From: Micromonospora sp. BL4
GTDB lineage: Bacteria > Actinomycetota > Actinomycetes > Mycobacteriales > Micromonosporaceae
Assembly: GCF_003667505.1 (NCBI RefSeq)
Contig: NZ_RCVJ01000104.1
Location: 1-46,244, forward strand
DNA: 46,244 bases
Direction: 5' to 3'
The position numbers were made by a program, and so were the translations under genes. Within the stretch, counting starts at the first letter, position 1. The number at the start of each line of letters is the position of its first letter. Below, piece after piece: positions 1-8,833 of the stretch. The notes under the pieces were generated by a model that was not told the DNA's origin, ran no database searches, and saw only the letters and a program-made list of their open reading frames with translations.

Positions 1-710
1 GGCGTGACCGGTGGGGGCGGCGACGCCGGATAGCCGGTCTCCGGCTGGTAACCGGTCTCCAGCAGCGCGTACCGGGACTCCACCGGCGCGCTGCCGTGCC
101 GGTAGCCGTTGTCCAGCAGCGCGTAGCGCGACTCGACCGGCTCGGCCCGGCGGGACGGCGGCTCCGGCTCGGGTTCGGCCCGGTACGCCGGCTCCGCCCG
201 GTAGTCCGGCTCGGCGCGGTACGCCGGCTCGGCGCGGTAGTCCGGCTCGGCGCGGTACACCGGCTCGGCCCGATACGCCGGCTCGCCCCGGTAACCGGGC
301 TCGCCCCGATAGCCCGGCTCGGCCCGGTAGCCCGGCTCGGCGCGGTAGTCCGGCTCCGACCGGTAGCCCGGCTCGGCCCGGTAGTCCGGCTCCGGCCGGT
401 AACCCGGCTCGGCGCGGTAGGCGGGGTCGACCCGGTAGGTCGCCTCGGCCCGGTAACCCGGCTCCGCGCCGTACGACAGCTCGGCGGGATGCCCGATGGC
501 CGACGCCCGCCCGGCGTAGCCGTTGGGGGCCGCGCGCCGTGGCAGCGGATCCGGCGGCGGCTCGTCGGCTCGCCGGTCGGGTTCGGCCTGCTCGGGGGCG
601 CGGGCGCCGTGCCGGGCGCGGTCCAGCAGCGCCCTCCACCTCGGCGCTGGTTCGGCCGGCCGGCCCCAGCCGGTCTCACTGCCCTCCACGGCCCGCCCTC
701 CCAGCGCCAT
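1..710 (-). CDS. Partial Tyr-Arg-Ala-Glu-Pro hexapeptide-repeat protein (C-terminus off window)
   Basis: I do not recognise this protein. An ATG at 710 opens a frame that runs off the left edge after 236 codons. The first 75 or so residues are Arg/Pro/Ala-rich and low-complexity. Next come about 17 copies of a six-residue unit, Tyr-Arg-(Ala/Gly/Ser/Pro)-Glu-Pro-(Gly/Asp/Ala/Val), followed by two copies of a longer unit with the core ESRYALL(D/E)xGY. No signal peptide or membrane segment is visible in the part present. The repeat is constant at the protein level while its third codon positions vary, which argues that this frame is the translated one; the opposite-strand open frames over the same DNA are just its mirror. 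It lies 74 bp downstream of a same-strand membrane protein gene. Its function is unknown; an extended, disordered scaffold or surface-exposed tail is conceivable. Confidence 0.7.
   Translation of the reverse strand, partial: MALGGRAVEGSETGWGRPAEPAPRWRALLDRARHGARAPEQAEPDRRADEPPPDPLPRRAAPNGYAGRASAIGHPAELSYGAEPGYRAEATYRVDPAYRAEPGYRPEPDYRAEPGYRSEPDYRAEPGYRAEPGYRGEPGYRGEPAYRAEPVYRAEPDYRAEPAYRAEPDYRAEPAYRAEPEPEPPSRRAEPVESRYALLDNGYRHGSAPVESRYALLETGYQPETGYPASPPPPVT
168..473 (-). repeat. 18-bp tandem repeat encoding Y-R-x-E-P-x
   Basis: Seventeen in-frame 18-bp units follow each other without gaps on the minus strand. Each begins with TAC or TAT (Tyr) and CGC/CGG (Arg), and carries Glu-Pro at positions four and five; the first units are the most degenerate. 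The sixth residue alternates among Gly, Asp, Ala and Val. The period is exactly a multiple of three, as expected for a coding repeat that can expand or contract without a frameshift. Confidence 0.85.
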
Positions 711-784
711 CGATCTCCGTCTGACAGGCTACGAAGGAAACCCTATTCGGACCACACCACGGCATGCACACCACCCGGCGCAGA

Positions 785-1813
785 TCACGACGGCGAGGGT
801 GTCGGCGGCCCGGCGTCGGTGGCGTCCGGGGAGGTGGTGACGCTCGGCGTGGCCACCTCGGTGGGCCCGGTCGGCGACGGCGCGGGTGACGGGGTCGTCA
901 CGACCGGTGCGGGTTCCGACGATTCGCCCATCGACGCCGAGGGTGCCGGCGCGACGGGCGTCGGCTCGACCGCCGCCGTCGGGGTCGCCTCCGCGCTCGG
1001 CCCGGTGTCGGCCGGCGGGCGGACCACGTCCTGCTGCTCGGGCAGTGGCGGCGTGAAGACCGTGCGGTCCAGCCGGTACACCTCGGGGGCGGGGTCGACC
1101 GCGCGCACGTCCGGTCGGCTCGCCACGCCGCGCAGGGCCACCGGCGCCGCCCGCACCACGGCCGCGTAGACGCAGGCGCAGCCGGCGCGGTACGCGGCCG
1201 CCTCGGCGGCCGCCACGTCCGCGCCGCTGGCGTACCGCTCGCGCAGCTCCCGCTCGTCCGCGTCGTCGCCGCTCACCGCGGCGGCTCTCGTCCGGTAGTC
1301 CGCGGCCTCGGTGTCCTTGCGGACAGCCACCTGCGCCATCCCGGCGACCACGTCGTCCGGCACCCGCAGCGCGGGAATCTTGACGATCTCGGTCTGCCGG
1401 CCGGGCAGCGGCACCCGCCCGAACACCGTCGAGACCGACACGTCGCCGAGCACCGCCGCCAGTCGCTGCGGCGGCAGGTAGGCGTCCAGCGTGACCAGGG
1501 CGTAGGTCCCCTCGCCGGCGACCGGGGCCGCCGTGGGCAGCGTGGCCAGGTCGGCCGCGGCGGACCGCAGGTAGCCGGGGACCGAGTCGCCGTCGACCAC
1601 CCCGACCCGGGTCACCTCGCCCACCGTCCGGTCGCCGACCGGAGCGTCGTCGGTGGCCCAGACCGCGGTGCCCAGCACCGCGGCCGAGGAGAGCACCGCC
1701 GCCCAGGTGAGCACCCCGGACCGCGACGACCGGTCACCCAGCCGGGCCACGGCCCGGGTCAGCGGCGGCAGCAGCCGTTGGTCCAGCTGCCGCAGCAGGT
1801 CGCCGGCGCGCAC
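785..1813 (-). CDS. Unknown membrane-anchored protein with Pro/Thr/Ser-rich C-terminus
   Basis: I do not recognise a family. The 342-residue product starts at a GTG preceded by a GAGGGGA stretch. A single hydrophobic segment at about residues 33-54, after a basic N-terminus, suggests a type II anchored protein with a large outer domain. Residues 60-240 are a mixed alpha/beta-looking region; a CAC motif lies near residue 213. The last 80 residues are Pro/Thr/Ala/Ser-rich, typical of a wall-spanning or disordered tail. It sits 42 bp downstream of rluD on the same strand, so it may be co-transcribed with lspA-rluD. The frame is clearly coding, but no function can be given. Confidence 0.75.
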   Translation of the reverse strand: MRAGDLLRQLDQRLLPPLTRAVARLGDRSSRSGVLTWAAVLSSAAVLGTAVWATDDAPVGDRTVGEVTRVGVVDGDSVPGYLRSAAADLATLPTAAPVAGEGTYALVTLDAYLPPQRLAAVLGDVSVSTVFGRVPLPGRQTEIVKIPALRVPDDVVAGMAQVAVRKDTEAADYRTRAAAVSGDDADERELRERYASGADVAAAEAAAYRAGCACVYAAVVRAAPVALRGVASRPDVRAVDPAPEVYRLDRTVFTPPLPEQQDVVRPPADTGPSAEATPTAAVEPTPVAPAPSASMGESSEPAPVVTTPSPAPSPTGPTEVATPSVTTSPDATDAGPPTPSPS

Positions 1814-1855
1814 GGGCGGGATCCCCTCGTCGGGTCGGTGTCGGGCGGTCGCCGC

Positions 1856-2800
1856 TCAGTCACGCAGGATCTGAAGCGCGCGGTTCAGATCGTCAGGGTA
1901 GTCGCTGACGAACCGGACCTCGTCCCCCGTTCGGGGGTGCAGGAAGCTCAACTCGCGGGCGTGCAGCCACTGTCGGGCCAGCCCGAGCCGGGCCGAGAGG
2001 GTGGGGTCGGCGCCGTAGGTGAGGTCGCCCACACAGGGGTGCCGCATGGTCGAGAAGTGCACCCGGATCTGGTGGGTCCGGCCGGTCTCCAGGCGGACGT
2101 CGACCAGGCTCGCCGCCGGGAACGCCTCCAGCGTGTCGTAGTGCGTGATGCTCGGCTTGCCGCCGGAGACCACGGCCCAGCGGTAGTCGTGGGTGGGGTG
2201 CCGGTCGATCGGCGCGTCGACGGTGCCCCGCAGCGGGTCCAGGTGCCCCTGCACCACCGCGTGGTAGCCCTTGTCCACCTCGCGGTACTTGAAGGCCCGC
2301 TTCAACGCGGTGTACGCCTGCTCGCTCTTGGCCACCACCATGATCCCGGTGGTGCCCACGTCGAGCCGGTGCACCACGCCCTGCCGCTCGGCCGCGCCGC
2401 TGGTGGAGATGCGGTGCCCGATCGCGGCGAGCGCGCCGATCACCGTCGGGCCGGTCCAGCCCGGGCTCGGGTGCGCGGCCACGCCGACCGGCTTGTCCAC
2501 CACCACGATGTCGTCGTCGGCGTACACGACCCGCAGACCCGGCACCGCCTGCGGCACCACGGTCGGTGGTGCGACCGGCGCGGGAAGCGTGACTTCCAGC
2601 CAGGAGCCGGCCTTGACCTTGTGCGAGTTGGGCCGTGCGGCGCCGTCGACCAGCGCGTCCCCGGCATCGACCAGGGCCGCGGCGGCGGTGCGGGAGAGCC
2701 CGAACAGCCGGGCCACCGCCTGGTCCAGGCGCATCCCGTCGAGCCCGTCCGGCACGGGCAGTGAGCGGTGGTCGCCGCCGGCGGCGAACGCGGAGGTCAC
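1856..2800 (-). CDS. rluD: 23S rRNA pseudouridine synthase, RluD family
   Basis: This 314-residue protein matches the RluA/RluD family, which isomerises uridines in the 23S rRNA (E. coli RluD: 1911, 1915, 1917). An S4 RNA-binding domain occupies about residues 18-75 ([22 protein letters not shown]). The catalytic domain follows from about residue 90, with the signature [15 protein letters not shown]; Asp147 is the expected nucleophile. The C-terminal part keeps the family's GRTHQIRVH and [10 protein letters not shown] elements. The start codon overlaps the lspA stop as ATGA, so the two are translationally coupled, an arrangement common in actinobacteria. The length is normal. Confidence 0.95.
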   Translation of the reverse strand: MTSAFAAGGDHRSLPVPDGLDGMRLDQAVARLFGLSRTAAAALVDAGDALVDGAARPNSHKVKAGSWLEVTLPAPVAPPTVVPQAVPGLRVVYADDDIVVVDKPVGVAAHPSPGWTGPTVIGALAAIGHRISTSGAAERQGVVHRLDVGTTGIMVVAKSEQAYTALKRAFKYREVDKGYHAVVQGHLDPLRGTVDAPIDRHPTHDYRWAVVSGGKPSITHYDTLEAFPAASLVDVRLETGRTHQIRVHFSTMRHPCVGDLTYGADPTLSARLGLARQWLHARELSFLHPRTGDEVRFVSDYPDDLNRALQILRD

Positions 2801-3411
2801 GCCCGCTCCCGCTGGTCGGCGCCCTGGGTGGCGCTGGCATCGACGGGGTGGCCGTCGCGACCGACCCGCCGGCCGTCACGCTGGCGGCCGGTCAGCTCCA
2901 GCAGCACGGCCAGCAGCACGCCGCAGACCAGCGAGCTGTCGGCCAGGTTGAACACCGGCCAGACCTGGCCGTACGGGTCGAAGAGGCTGATCATGTCGAC
3001 CACGTGCCCGTGGAACGGCGCGGGCGCCCGGAAGATCCGGTCGACGAGGTTGCCCAGCGCGCCGCCGAGCACCAGGCCGAGGGAGATCGCCCAGGGCAGC
3101 GAACGCAGCCGCAGCGCCATCCACACGATCCAGCCGACCACGCCGATGGTGATCAGCGGGAAGATCCAGGTGTGGTCGGCGCCGATGCTCCACGCGGCGC
3201 CGCTGTTGCGGGTGAGGCTGAAGTAGACCAGCCCGCCGAGGAGCCGGACCGGCTCCCGGTCGGTCAGCGTGGCCAGTGCGAGGTGCTTGGTGACCAGGTC
3301 GGCCAGCAGGGCCACCAGGGCGACCCCGGCGAGGATCGCGACGGCCCTCGGCCGGCGTTTGTCGCCGCCCGGGTCGGTGCGGCCGGGTTCGGCGGACGGT
3401 GCTGCGGTCAT
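2797..3411 (-). CDS. lspA: Prolipoprotein signal peptidase (signal peptidase II)
   Basis: LspA is the membrane aspartyl protease that removes signal peptides from lipoproteins after diacylglyceryl modification. The 204-residue product has four hydrophobic segments (about 22-40, 60-95, 105-122 and 155-175). The conserved blocks are present: [10 protein letters not shown] near residue 66, [10 protein letters not shown] with Asp124, and FNLADSSL with Asp158; these two aspartates are the expected catalytic pair. A charged, roughly 30-residue cytoplasmic tail extends beyond the last helix, as in many actinobacterial LspA proteins. A GGGGAG Shine-Dalgarno precedes the ATG. It overlaps rluD by 4 bp. 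The solute-binding lipoprotein at 44088-45437 is the kind of substrate it would process. Confidence 0.95.
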   Translation of the reverse strand: MTAAPSAEPGRTDPGGDKRRPRAVAILAGVALVALLADLVTKHLALATLTDREPVRLLGGLVYFSLTRNSGAAWSIGADHTWIFPLITIGVVGWIVWMALRLRSLPWAISLGLVLGGALGNLVDRIFRAPAPFHGHVVDMISLFDPYGQVWPVFNLADSSLVCGVLLAVLLELTGRQRDGRRVGRDGHPVDASATQGADQRERA

Positions 3412-3475
3412 GCGCTCCCCATCGACAGTCTCGGCGGTGATCGCTCACCGTCTCATCGCCGCCGGGGAGCGGACC

Positions 3476-3895
3476 TCAGCGCCGCTCCTCCAGCTGCTTG
3501 CACGTCACGCAGAGGGTCGCCGACGGGAAGGCGGCGAGGCGCTCGACCGGAATCGGGTTGCCGCACCGCTCACACCAGCCGTAACCACCCTCGTCGAGGC
3601 GCTCGAGAGCGCGCTCGACCTGCGTGATCCGTTCCAGGATGCTGTTGGCGAGAGAGATCTCCTGCTCCCGCTCGAGCGTCTTGGTGCCGGTGTCGGCCTG
3701 GTCGTCCCCGGCCGAGTCGGTCAGCCGATCGCGCTGCAGCTCGGTGATCTCGCTCAGCGTCTGATCGTACTCGGCGCGAAGCTCGTCCCGCCGCGCCGCC
3801 AAGGCCGCCCGGATCTTCTCGGTCTCCGCCGCGCTGCGGGTGGCCTTGACCACCGGCTTGCGGCTGGCGGTCCTGGTGTCGGCTGGCTTCGCCAT
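3476..3895 (-). CDS. TraR/DksA family C4 zinc-finger protein
   Basis: This 139-residue protein has the layout of the DksA/TraR family: a basic N-terminus, a long charged coiled-coil region (about residues 25-100) and a C-terminal C4 zinc finger, Cys108-x2-Cys111-x17-Cys129-x2-Cys132. Classical DksA binds the RNA polymerase secondary channel and works with ppGpp. In actinobacteria such proteins are often less DksA-like, so an effect on RNA polymerase is likely but not shown. The gene stands alone, 64 bp upstream of lspA, with its own recognisable promoter at 4022-4050. A 6-bp hairpin with a TCGC loop lies between it and lspA. Confidence 0.88.
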   Translation of the reverse strand: MAKPADTRTASRKPVVKATRSAAETEKIRAALAARRDELRAEYDQTLSEITELQRDRLTDSAGDDQADTGTKTLEREQEISLANSILERITQVERALERLDEGGYGWCERCGNPIPVERLAAFPSATLCVTCKQLEERR

Positions 3896-4021
3896 GGGTC
3901 GCTCCCTCGGCCGCGGAACCGCGTGGTCCGCGGCGCCTGGTCAGGGGGCGCCGACCAGGGCGTCCCCTATGTACGAAAAGGGGCGCACGGCGACGATGGC
4001 CGCGCACTCCGGAGGTTGGCA

Positions 4022-4050
4022 AGAATACGGTGCGTACAGGCGTCCGACAA
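4022..4050 (-). promoter_or_regulatory. Sigma70-type promoter for the TraR/DksA gene
   Basis: On the minus strand TTGTCG (4045-4050) is followed after exactly 17 bases by TATTCT (4022-4027). Both hexamers are good matches to the primary-sigma consensus in DNA that is otherwise very GC-rich. The expected transcript start is near 4015, giving an untranslated leader of about 120 bases before the ATG at 3895. Confidence 0.5.
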
Positions 4051-4120
4051 CGTGCCGCACCGTCGCACCGCTTAACAGCCCCGATCCCTGCCTAACTGGG
4101 GCAAAGGGAACGCTAGCAGA

Positions 4121-5620
4121 TCAAAGCTCCGCCTCATCCCCGTACTCACCAAACCACCGGGCCAGCCGACCCCGCCGGCTGACCGCCCGCAGCCGGCGCT
4201 CGGCGGCGTCCCGCACACCGCCCGTGGCCACGATCAACAGGCTGTCGCCGGTCTTCAGACGGGTGTCCGGAGCGGGCACGAAGCCCACCCCGTCCCGCAG
4301 CACCAGGGTGACCGAGGCGCCCAGCGGCAAGCGCAACTCGTCGACGTGCACGCCGGCCAACCGCGAGCCCGGCGGCACCTCCAGTTGCAGCAGGTCGGCC
4401 CGCATCCGCTCCAACGGCGCGGTCTCCACGTGGATCTCGGTGGCCTCGGCCGGCGCGGCGATCCGCAGCCGCCGCGAGAGCGGACCGAGCGTCCCGGTCT
4501 GCACCAGCGTGAAGATCACCACCAGCACGAAGACCGCGTCGAAGAGGCGCTCCGCGCCGGGCACCCGCTCGGAGAGCGGAATGGTGGCCAGCACGATCGG
4601 CACCGCCCCGCGCAGCCCCGCCCAGGACAGGAACACCTGCTCGCGCAGGCCGACCCGGAACGGCAGCGCCGAGACGACCACCGACAGCGGCCGGGCCAGC
4701 AACACCAGCGCCAGCCCCGCGACCACCGCCGGCAGCACCGCCGCGTCCAGCCGGCCCGGCGAGGCCAGCAGCCCGAGCAGCACGAACAGACCGATCTGGG
4801 CGAGCCAGGCCAGCCCGTCGGCGAAACCGAGGATCGCCTGCCGGTGCGGCAGCCGGGCATTGCCCAGCAGCACCCCGGCGACGTAGACGGCGAGGAACCC
4901 CGAGGCGTGCAGCACGGCCCCCGCCGCGTACGCCAGCACCGTGATCCCCACCGCGGCGATCGGGTAGAGCCCGGCCGAGGGCAGCGCCGCGCGGCGCAGC
5001 GCCCAGGTCCCGGCGACACCGGCGCCCGCGCCCACCGCGGCCCCGACGCCCAGCTCGTAGGCGACCAGGCCGGCCTCGTACCACCACGGGTGCGCCCAGC
5101 CCTCGTGGGACAGCAGCACCACCAGCAGCACCACCGGGGCGTCGTTCATGCCCGACTCGGCCTCCAGGGTCGCCACCAGCCGGGGCGGCAGGCGCAGCCG
5201 GCGCAGGGTCGCGAAGACGGCGGCCGCGTCGGTGGACGAGAGCACCGCGCCGTAGAGCAGCGCCAGCCGCCAGTCCAGGCCGAGCAGCAGGTGCAGGGCC
5301 ACGCCGACCACCACGATGCTGACCGCCACGCCCACCGTGGACAGTGCGGCGGACAGGCCGAGGACCGGCCGCAACGTGCTCCACCGGGCCGTCAGGCCAC
5401 CCTCCGCGATGATCACGATCAGCGCGCAGAAGCCGAGGGTCCGGGTCAGCTCGACATCGTCGAAGCGGATGCCCAGCCCCGACTCGCCGATCGCCACGCC
5501 CAGCGCCAGGTAGACCAGGAGGCTGGGCACCCCGAGCCGGGTGGAGAGCCGGACCGCGCCGACCGCCACCAACAGCACCCCCGCGCCGAGCAGCAGCGCG
5601 ATATCCAGCCCGGGCGTCAC
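4121..5620 (-). CDS. Potassium/proton antiporter, CPA1 family, with C-terminal TrkA-C/RCK domain
   Basis: The 499-residue protein has about twelve or thirteen membrane helices over residues 1-375, then a cytoplasmic TrkA-C (RCK_C) domain at about 395-480. Conserved CPA1 motifs are visible: the SSTDAAAVF block near residue 130 and the ESGMNDAP block shortly after, which contain the ion-binding acidic residues. This layout is that of NhaP2/CvrA-type K+(Na+)/H+ antiporters, which exchange cytoplasmic K+ for protons; the RCK_C domain probably senses a ligand. Translation starts at a GTG without an obvious Shine-Dalgarno, 49 bp after the DUF167 gene, so it may be read from the upstream transcript. 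Ion preference cannot be told from sequence. Confidence 0.88.
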   Translation of the reverse strand: MTPGLDIALLLGAGVLLVAVGAVRLSTRLGVPSLLVYLALGVAIGESGLGIRFDDVELTRTLGFCALIVIIAEGGLTARWSTLRPVLGLSAALSTVGVAVSIVVVGVALHLLLGLDWRLALLYGAVLSSTDAAAVFATLRRLRLPPRLVATLEAESGMNDAPVVLLVVLLSHEGWAHPWWYEAGLVAYELGVGAAVGAGAGVAGTWALRRAALPSAGLYPIAAVGITVLAYAAGAVLHASGFLAVYVAGVLLGNARLPHRQAILGFADGLAWLAQIGLFVLLGLLASPGRLDAAVLPAVVAGLALVLLARPLSVVVSALPFRVGLREQVFLSWAGLRGAVPIVLATIPLSERVPGAERLFDAVFVLVVIFTLVQTGTLGPLSRRLRIAAPAEATEIHVETAPLERMRADLLQLEVPPGSRLAGVHVDELRLPLGASVTLVLRDGVGFVPAPDTRLKTGDSLLIVATGGVRDAAERRLRAVSRRGRLARWFGEYGDEAEL

Positions 5621-5669
5621 GGTTGCCGAGGACCTGTGTCGACGTCCCTGGCCCTGACCCGGGCGCTCC

Positions 5670-5975
5670 TCACCCCGCGGATCCGTCGCGCAGCCGGCGC
5701 AGCACCTCGGACAACTCCGGGCCGGGACGGTCGACGAGGAAGAGCTTGTCCCGGCTGGCCGCGCCGGTACGCAGCGACACCGCGGCCGGCCGGACGCCCA
5801 ACGCGCCGGCCAGTGCCCGGCGCGCGGCCTCGGTGGCCCGACCGTCCACGGCCGGAGCGTGCACCGCGATCACCAGCGCCGGGCCGTGCGGGCCGTCGAA
5901 GCGACCACCGACCCGGTCCCGGGAGGCGCCGGGCTTCACCCGTACCGCCACGGTGAGCGTGTCCTGCGCGGGCAC
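5670..5975 (-). CDS. DUF167 (YggU-like) family protein
   Basis: A small protein of 101 residues if started at the GTG at 5975. It matches DUF167/YggU through the opening VRVKPGASRD and the central DGRATEAARRALA segment, with a closing SRDKLFLV strand. The family is widespread, folds as a small alpha/beta domain and has no established function. An ATG-equivalent start at 6029 would add 18 residues, but that extension lies entirely inside the upstream gene and is Pro/Arg-rich junk; the GTG, 10 bases after the upstream stop with a GAAG before it, gives the usual family length. It probably forms an operon with the upstream membrane protein. Confidence 0.8.
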   Translation of the reverse strand: MPAQDTLTVAVRVKPGASRDRVGGRFDGPHGPALVIAVHAPAVDGRATEAARRALAGALGVRPAAVSLRTGAASRDKLFLVDRPGPELSEVLRRLRDGSAG

Positions 5976-5985
5976 GGGCGCCGCT

Positions 5986-6687
5986 TCAGATCGGCCGGGC
6001 GTCGGCGAGCAGGGCGGTGGCCGGCGCACAGTCCGCGCACGGGGTGAAGCCGAGCTCGACGGCCTCGGCGACCGGCAGCGTCTCGGACGCCCGGCCGACG
6101 AGGTGCGGGCAACTGGCGAGGTGGTAGCGGGGCCGACCGTCGACCACCTGCACAGGATCGGGCAGCCGGGCCACCCGGGCCGCCTCGGCGGGGGTGACCG
6201 GCTGCGCGGCCGGCTCCTCGTCCGCCGGGACGTCGGCCGCCGACGGACCGACGCGAGACGCCTCGTCGGCCGGCGCCGCGAAGGGCGACGCCTGACCGGA
6301 CGAGGCGTGGTCGGAGGCGGGATCGGTCGGGGCCACGAACGGCGGCCCCTGGTCGGCCGGCGGCTCGGGTGGTTGCCGCCACCCGGTGCCGCCGGTACCG
6401 ACCGTCGTGGGCACGTGCTGGACCGGCACTTCCGGCTCGACCAGCGGTGGCCCGTACGCGAAGCCCGGTCCAGCCTGGCTGGCCGTGCGGGGCGCTCCGG
6501 GGCTCCGCCGGCCGGGTTCCGCCGTGCCGCGGTTGGCGGCTGCCTGGCGGGCGCCCACCACCAACGCCACGGCGGCCAGCAGACTGGCCGCGATGGAGAT
6601 GATCAACATGAAGCTGGAGCCACCGGCCAGGCCGAGCACCAGTAACACCACCGCGACGAGGATGAGCAGGAGACTCGCGACTATCAC
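5986..6687 (-). CDS. Two-helix membrane protein with C-terminal Cys-rich (HxxxCPH...PCxxC) module
   Basis: The 233-residue product begins with two hydrophobic helices (about 2-20 and 25-45) joined by a short Gly/Ser turn. A 120-residue Pro/Ala/acidic linker follows. The C-terminal 55 residues form a compact conserved-looking module: YHLASCPHL, then EAVELGFTPCADC. The Cys/His spacing resembles the small metal-binding unit of Ada-type and related proteins, so a zinc or other metal site is plausible; I cannot name the family with certainty. It lies between divIVA and the DUF167 gene on the same strand, and the cytoplasmic module facing the DivIVA-marked pole is a possible link. Function unknown. 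Confidence 0.75.
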   Translation of the reverse strand: MIVASLLLILVAVVLLVLGLAGGSSFMLIISIAASLLAAVALVVGARQAAANRGTAEPGRRSPGAPRTASQAGPGFAYGPPLVEPEVPVQHVPTTVGTGGTGWRQPPEPPADQGPPFVAPTDPASDHASSGQASPFAAPADEASRVGPSAADVPADEEPAAQPVTPAEAARVARLPDPVQVVDGRPRYHLASCPHLVGRASETLPVAEAVELGFTPCADCAPATALLADARPI

Positions 6688-6721
6688 GGCTCACCCCCGC
6701 CGCTTCGTACCGTCCAGCCGG

Positions 6722-6762
6722 GGCCGGCGACCGTCACCATCTGCGGACAGCGATCGCCGGCC
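6722..6762 (-). terminator. Hairpin downstream of divIVA
   Basis: GGCCGGCGA (6722-6730) and TCGCCGGCC (6754-6762) form a perfect 9-bp stem with a 23-base loop, starting 6 bases past the divIVA stop. No U-run follows, as is common for actinobacterial terminators. It may end the dcw transcript or only slow it before the next gene at 6687. Confidence 0.4.
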
Positions 6763-6767
6763 GGTGC

Positions 6768-7571
6768 TCAGCGTCCGGCTTCGAGGGCGCCGGAGCGCCC
6801 GCCGCCGTACGAACCGGCGAGACCCGCGGCGGCGAGCCCGTTGCCACCGGCGACCCGGCCCGCCTCGGAGCGGGTCATCTCGGCTTCGAGGCCCTGGCCG
6901 CGACCGTCGAGGTCCCGCAGCTGGCTCTCCAGGTACGCCTTGAGCCGGGTGCGGTACTCGCGCTCGAACTGCTTGAGCTCCTCGATGTGCTTCTGCAGGG
7001 CCGTGCGCTTGGCGTCCAGGCCGCCCATGGCCTCCTGGTGCCGCTGGCGGGCGTCCCGCTCCAGGGCGTCGGCCTTCGCGCGAGCCTCGCGGGTCACCTC
7101 CTCGGCCTTGCTGCGGGCCTCGGACAGGAGCTGGTCGGCCTCGCGGCGCGCGTCGGACACGTGGTCGTCGGCGGTGCGCTGGGCCATCATCAGCACCCGC
7201 AGGGCCTGCTGCTCACCGTCACCGGTGACCGCGCCGGGGCCGCCGGTCGCGCGGACCTGCTCCAGCTCGGACTGCATGGCGCGGGCGGCCTGCTCGGCCG
7301 CCGCCTTGTCGCGCTGCACCCGGTCCAGCTGTGCCTTGACGTCGTTGAGCTCCGCCGCGAGTCGGGCGTCGCCGCCGGGGCCGGCGGGGGCACCGCCACG
7401 GCCGCCGCGCTCCACCTGGGCGCGCAGCTCGTTGTTCTCCTCGATGAGACGGGCGAGCTCGCGCTCAACCTCGTCCAGGAAAGCGTCGACCTCCTCCTCG
7501 TCATACCCCCGCTTGCCGATCGGCGGCTTTTTGAAGGCGACGTTGTGTACGTCGGCCGGGGTCAGCGGCAT
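6768..7571 (-). CDS. divIVA: Polar-growth and division scaffold DivIVA (Wag31)
   Basis: DivIVA/Wag31 binds negatively curved membrane at the poles and recruits the elongation machinery in actinobacteria. The ATG at 7571 was chosen because it has a GAGGAG Shine-Dalgarno and gives the family's standard N-terminus, [17 protein letters not shown]; a longer frame from 7616 adds 15 unlike residues. The lipid-binding domain spans about residues 1-60 ([16 protein letters not shown]). Coiled coil occupies about 35-75 and 95-235, broken by a Gly/Pro/Ala-rich linker near 70-90. The final 30 residues are Gly/Ala-rich. At 267 residues it is normal for the group. It lies 44 bp downstream of yggT, as in other actinobacterial dcw clusters. 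Confidence 0.95.
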   Translation of the reverse strand: MPLTPADVHNVAFKKPPIGKRGYDEEEVDAFLDEVERELARLIEENNELRAQVERGGRGGAPAGPGGDARLAAELNDVKAQLDRVQRDKAAAEQAARAMQSELEQVRATGGPGAVTGDGEQQALRVLMMAQRTADDHVSDARREADQLLSEARSKAEEVTREARAKADALERDARQRHQEAMGGLDAKRTALQKHIEELKQFEREYRTRLKAYLESQLRDLDGRGQGLEAEMTRSEAGRVAGGNGLAAAGLAGSYGGGRSGALEAGR

Positions 7572-7615
7572 CGAAACTCCTCGGGTCAGTTGCGGCCGCG
7601 AAAGCGCGTCGGTCA

Positions 7616-7921
7616 TCAGGCAGATGCCCTGATCGACGGCCCTAACACGAACTCCATCAGCACGAACAGGATAACCAGGAGCACAAGGGAGGCCAGGTCG
7701 ATGCTCACGGTACCAATTCGCAGCGGAGGGATCACACGCCTCAACGCGTTGAGAGGGGGATCAGTGACGCTCCACACGGATTCCAGTCCTGCCGATGCCC
7801 CACGCCCCGGCTGCCACCGGCGGCCGTACTGAAGGACGGCGCTCAGCACAAACCGGGACAGAAGAAGGAGCAGGAAGACATAAAGGATCAGGTACAACAC
7901 TTGCAGCAAGATCGACAACAC
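7616..7921 (-). CDS. YggT family membrane protein (YlmG-like)
   Basis: A 101-residue protein with two hydrophobic segments, about residues 3-28 and 72-94, separated by a short loop containing the family signature [16 protein letters not shown]. YggT/YlmG proteins are found next to sepF and divIVA in Gram-positive bacteria and have been linked to division-site and membrane organisation; a biochemical activity is not known. The start is GTG at 7921 with a GAGGGA upstream. It is the expected neighbour between sepF (28 bp upstream) and divIVA (44 bp downstream). Confidence 0.92.
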   Translation of the reverse strand: MLSILLQVLYLILYVFLLLLLSRFVLSAVLQYGRRWQPGRGASAGLESVWSVTDPPLNALRRVIPPLRIGTVSIDLASLVLLVILFVLMEFVLGPSIRASA

Positions 7922-7949
7922 GGTCAGCGACGTCCCTCGGGTCGGGCGA

Positions 7950-8642
7950 TCAACTCAGACTGAAAAAGCCGCCCTCAGCGATCTTGGCCTTGTCCTCCGC
8001 GGTGACCTGGACATTGGCCGGTGAGAGCAGAAACACCCGATTGGTCACGCGCTCGATCGTACCGCGCAGCCCGAACGCCAGACCGGCGGCGAAGTCAACC
8101 AGACGGCGGGCATCGGCCTCATCCATCTCGGTGAGGTTGATGATCACCGGGACCCCGTCGCGGAAGTGCTCACCGATCGTGCGCGCCTCGCGGTACGTGG
8201 TCGGGTGCAGCGTGGTGATCTGGTAACGCTGCTCCTCCTCGGGCATCGCCCGCTCACGTGCCGTGACCTGCGGCGCGAGGGCCAGGTTGTCCCGCGTGTG
8301 GTAGGTCAGCGCGCCAGAGGTCTCGCCCGCCGACGACCGGGTGATCGACCGGACGCTGGACCGCTCGACCCGCTCCGGACGCTCGCCGTCGCCCCGGTCG
8401 GACTCGCCGACCCGCCCGTTCGAGCGCTCGGAGAGCCGACCCCGCTCGCTGGACCGTGGCCGTGGAGCCGGCGGCTCCTCGGTGTCGTCGTCGTCCTCGT
8501 CGGCGAACTCCTCCGCGTACCGGCTCTGCCGGTAACGCGAGTCGCGGTAGCCACCCTTGTCGTAGCCACCGTCGTCGTAGGCCCGCTCATCGTCCTCTTC
8601 GACCAGACCGAGCCAGACCCCCGCCTTGCGCAGTGCACCCAT
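7950..8642 (-). CDS. sepF: Cell division protein SepF
   Basis: SepF anchors FtsZ to the membrane and is the main FtsZ membrane tether in actinobacteria, which lack FtsA. The start at 8642 ([18 protein letters not shown]) gives the usual amphipathic membrane-binding N-terminus; an in-frame start 22 codons upstream would bury it. A variable acidic and Arg-rich linker (about 17-130) is followed by the SepF core from about residue 135 ([51 protein letters not shown]), the domain that dimerises and binds the FtsZ tail. It is followed by yggT after 28 bp. The 190-bp gap upstream could hold its own promoter, but I could not pick one convincingly. Confidence 0.95.
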   Translation of the reverse strand: MGALRKAGVWLGLVEEDDERAYDDGGYDKGGYRDSRYRQSRYAEEFADEDDDDTEEPPAPRPRSSERGRLSERSNGRVGESDRGDGERPERVERSSVRSITRSSAGETSGALTYHTRDNLALAPQVTARERAMPEEEQRYQITTLHPTTYREARTIGEHFRDGVPVIINLTEMDEADARRLVDFAAGLAFGLRGTIERVTNRVFLLSPANVQVTAEDKAKIAEGGFFSLS

Positions 8643-8833
8643 CCCGCGCCCTTCCGTCCGCCGTGCGGCACGCGCCCCCGTGCCATGTCGCCCGTCGCGA
8701 GTGGACAACCATGCCCATCGGACCGGAACGGCAATCTCCCTGGCGCGCGATTCGCGTCACGCGCCACGACCCCCGACTAGGAGACGCCGTTCCTGAAACA
8801 ACACTGATGTAATTTGCTTCTCTCGCGGTCAGG

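Noticed and set aside
168..473. Possible CRISPR array from regular repeats
   Set aside because: Units abut with no spacers and keep a reading frame; this is a coding repeat.
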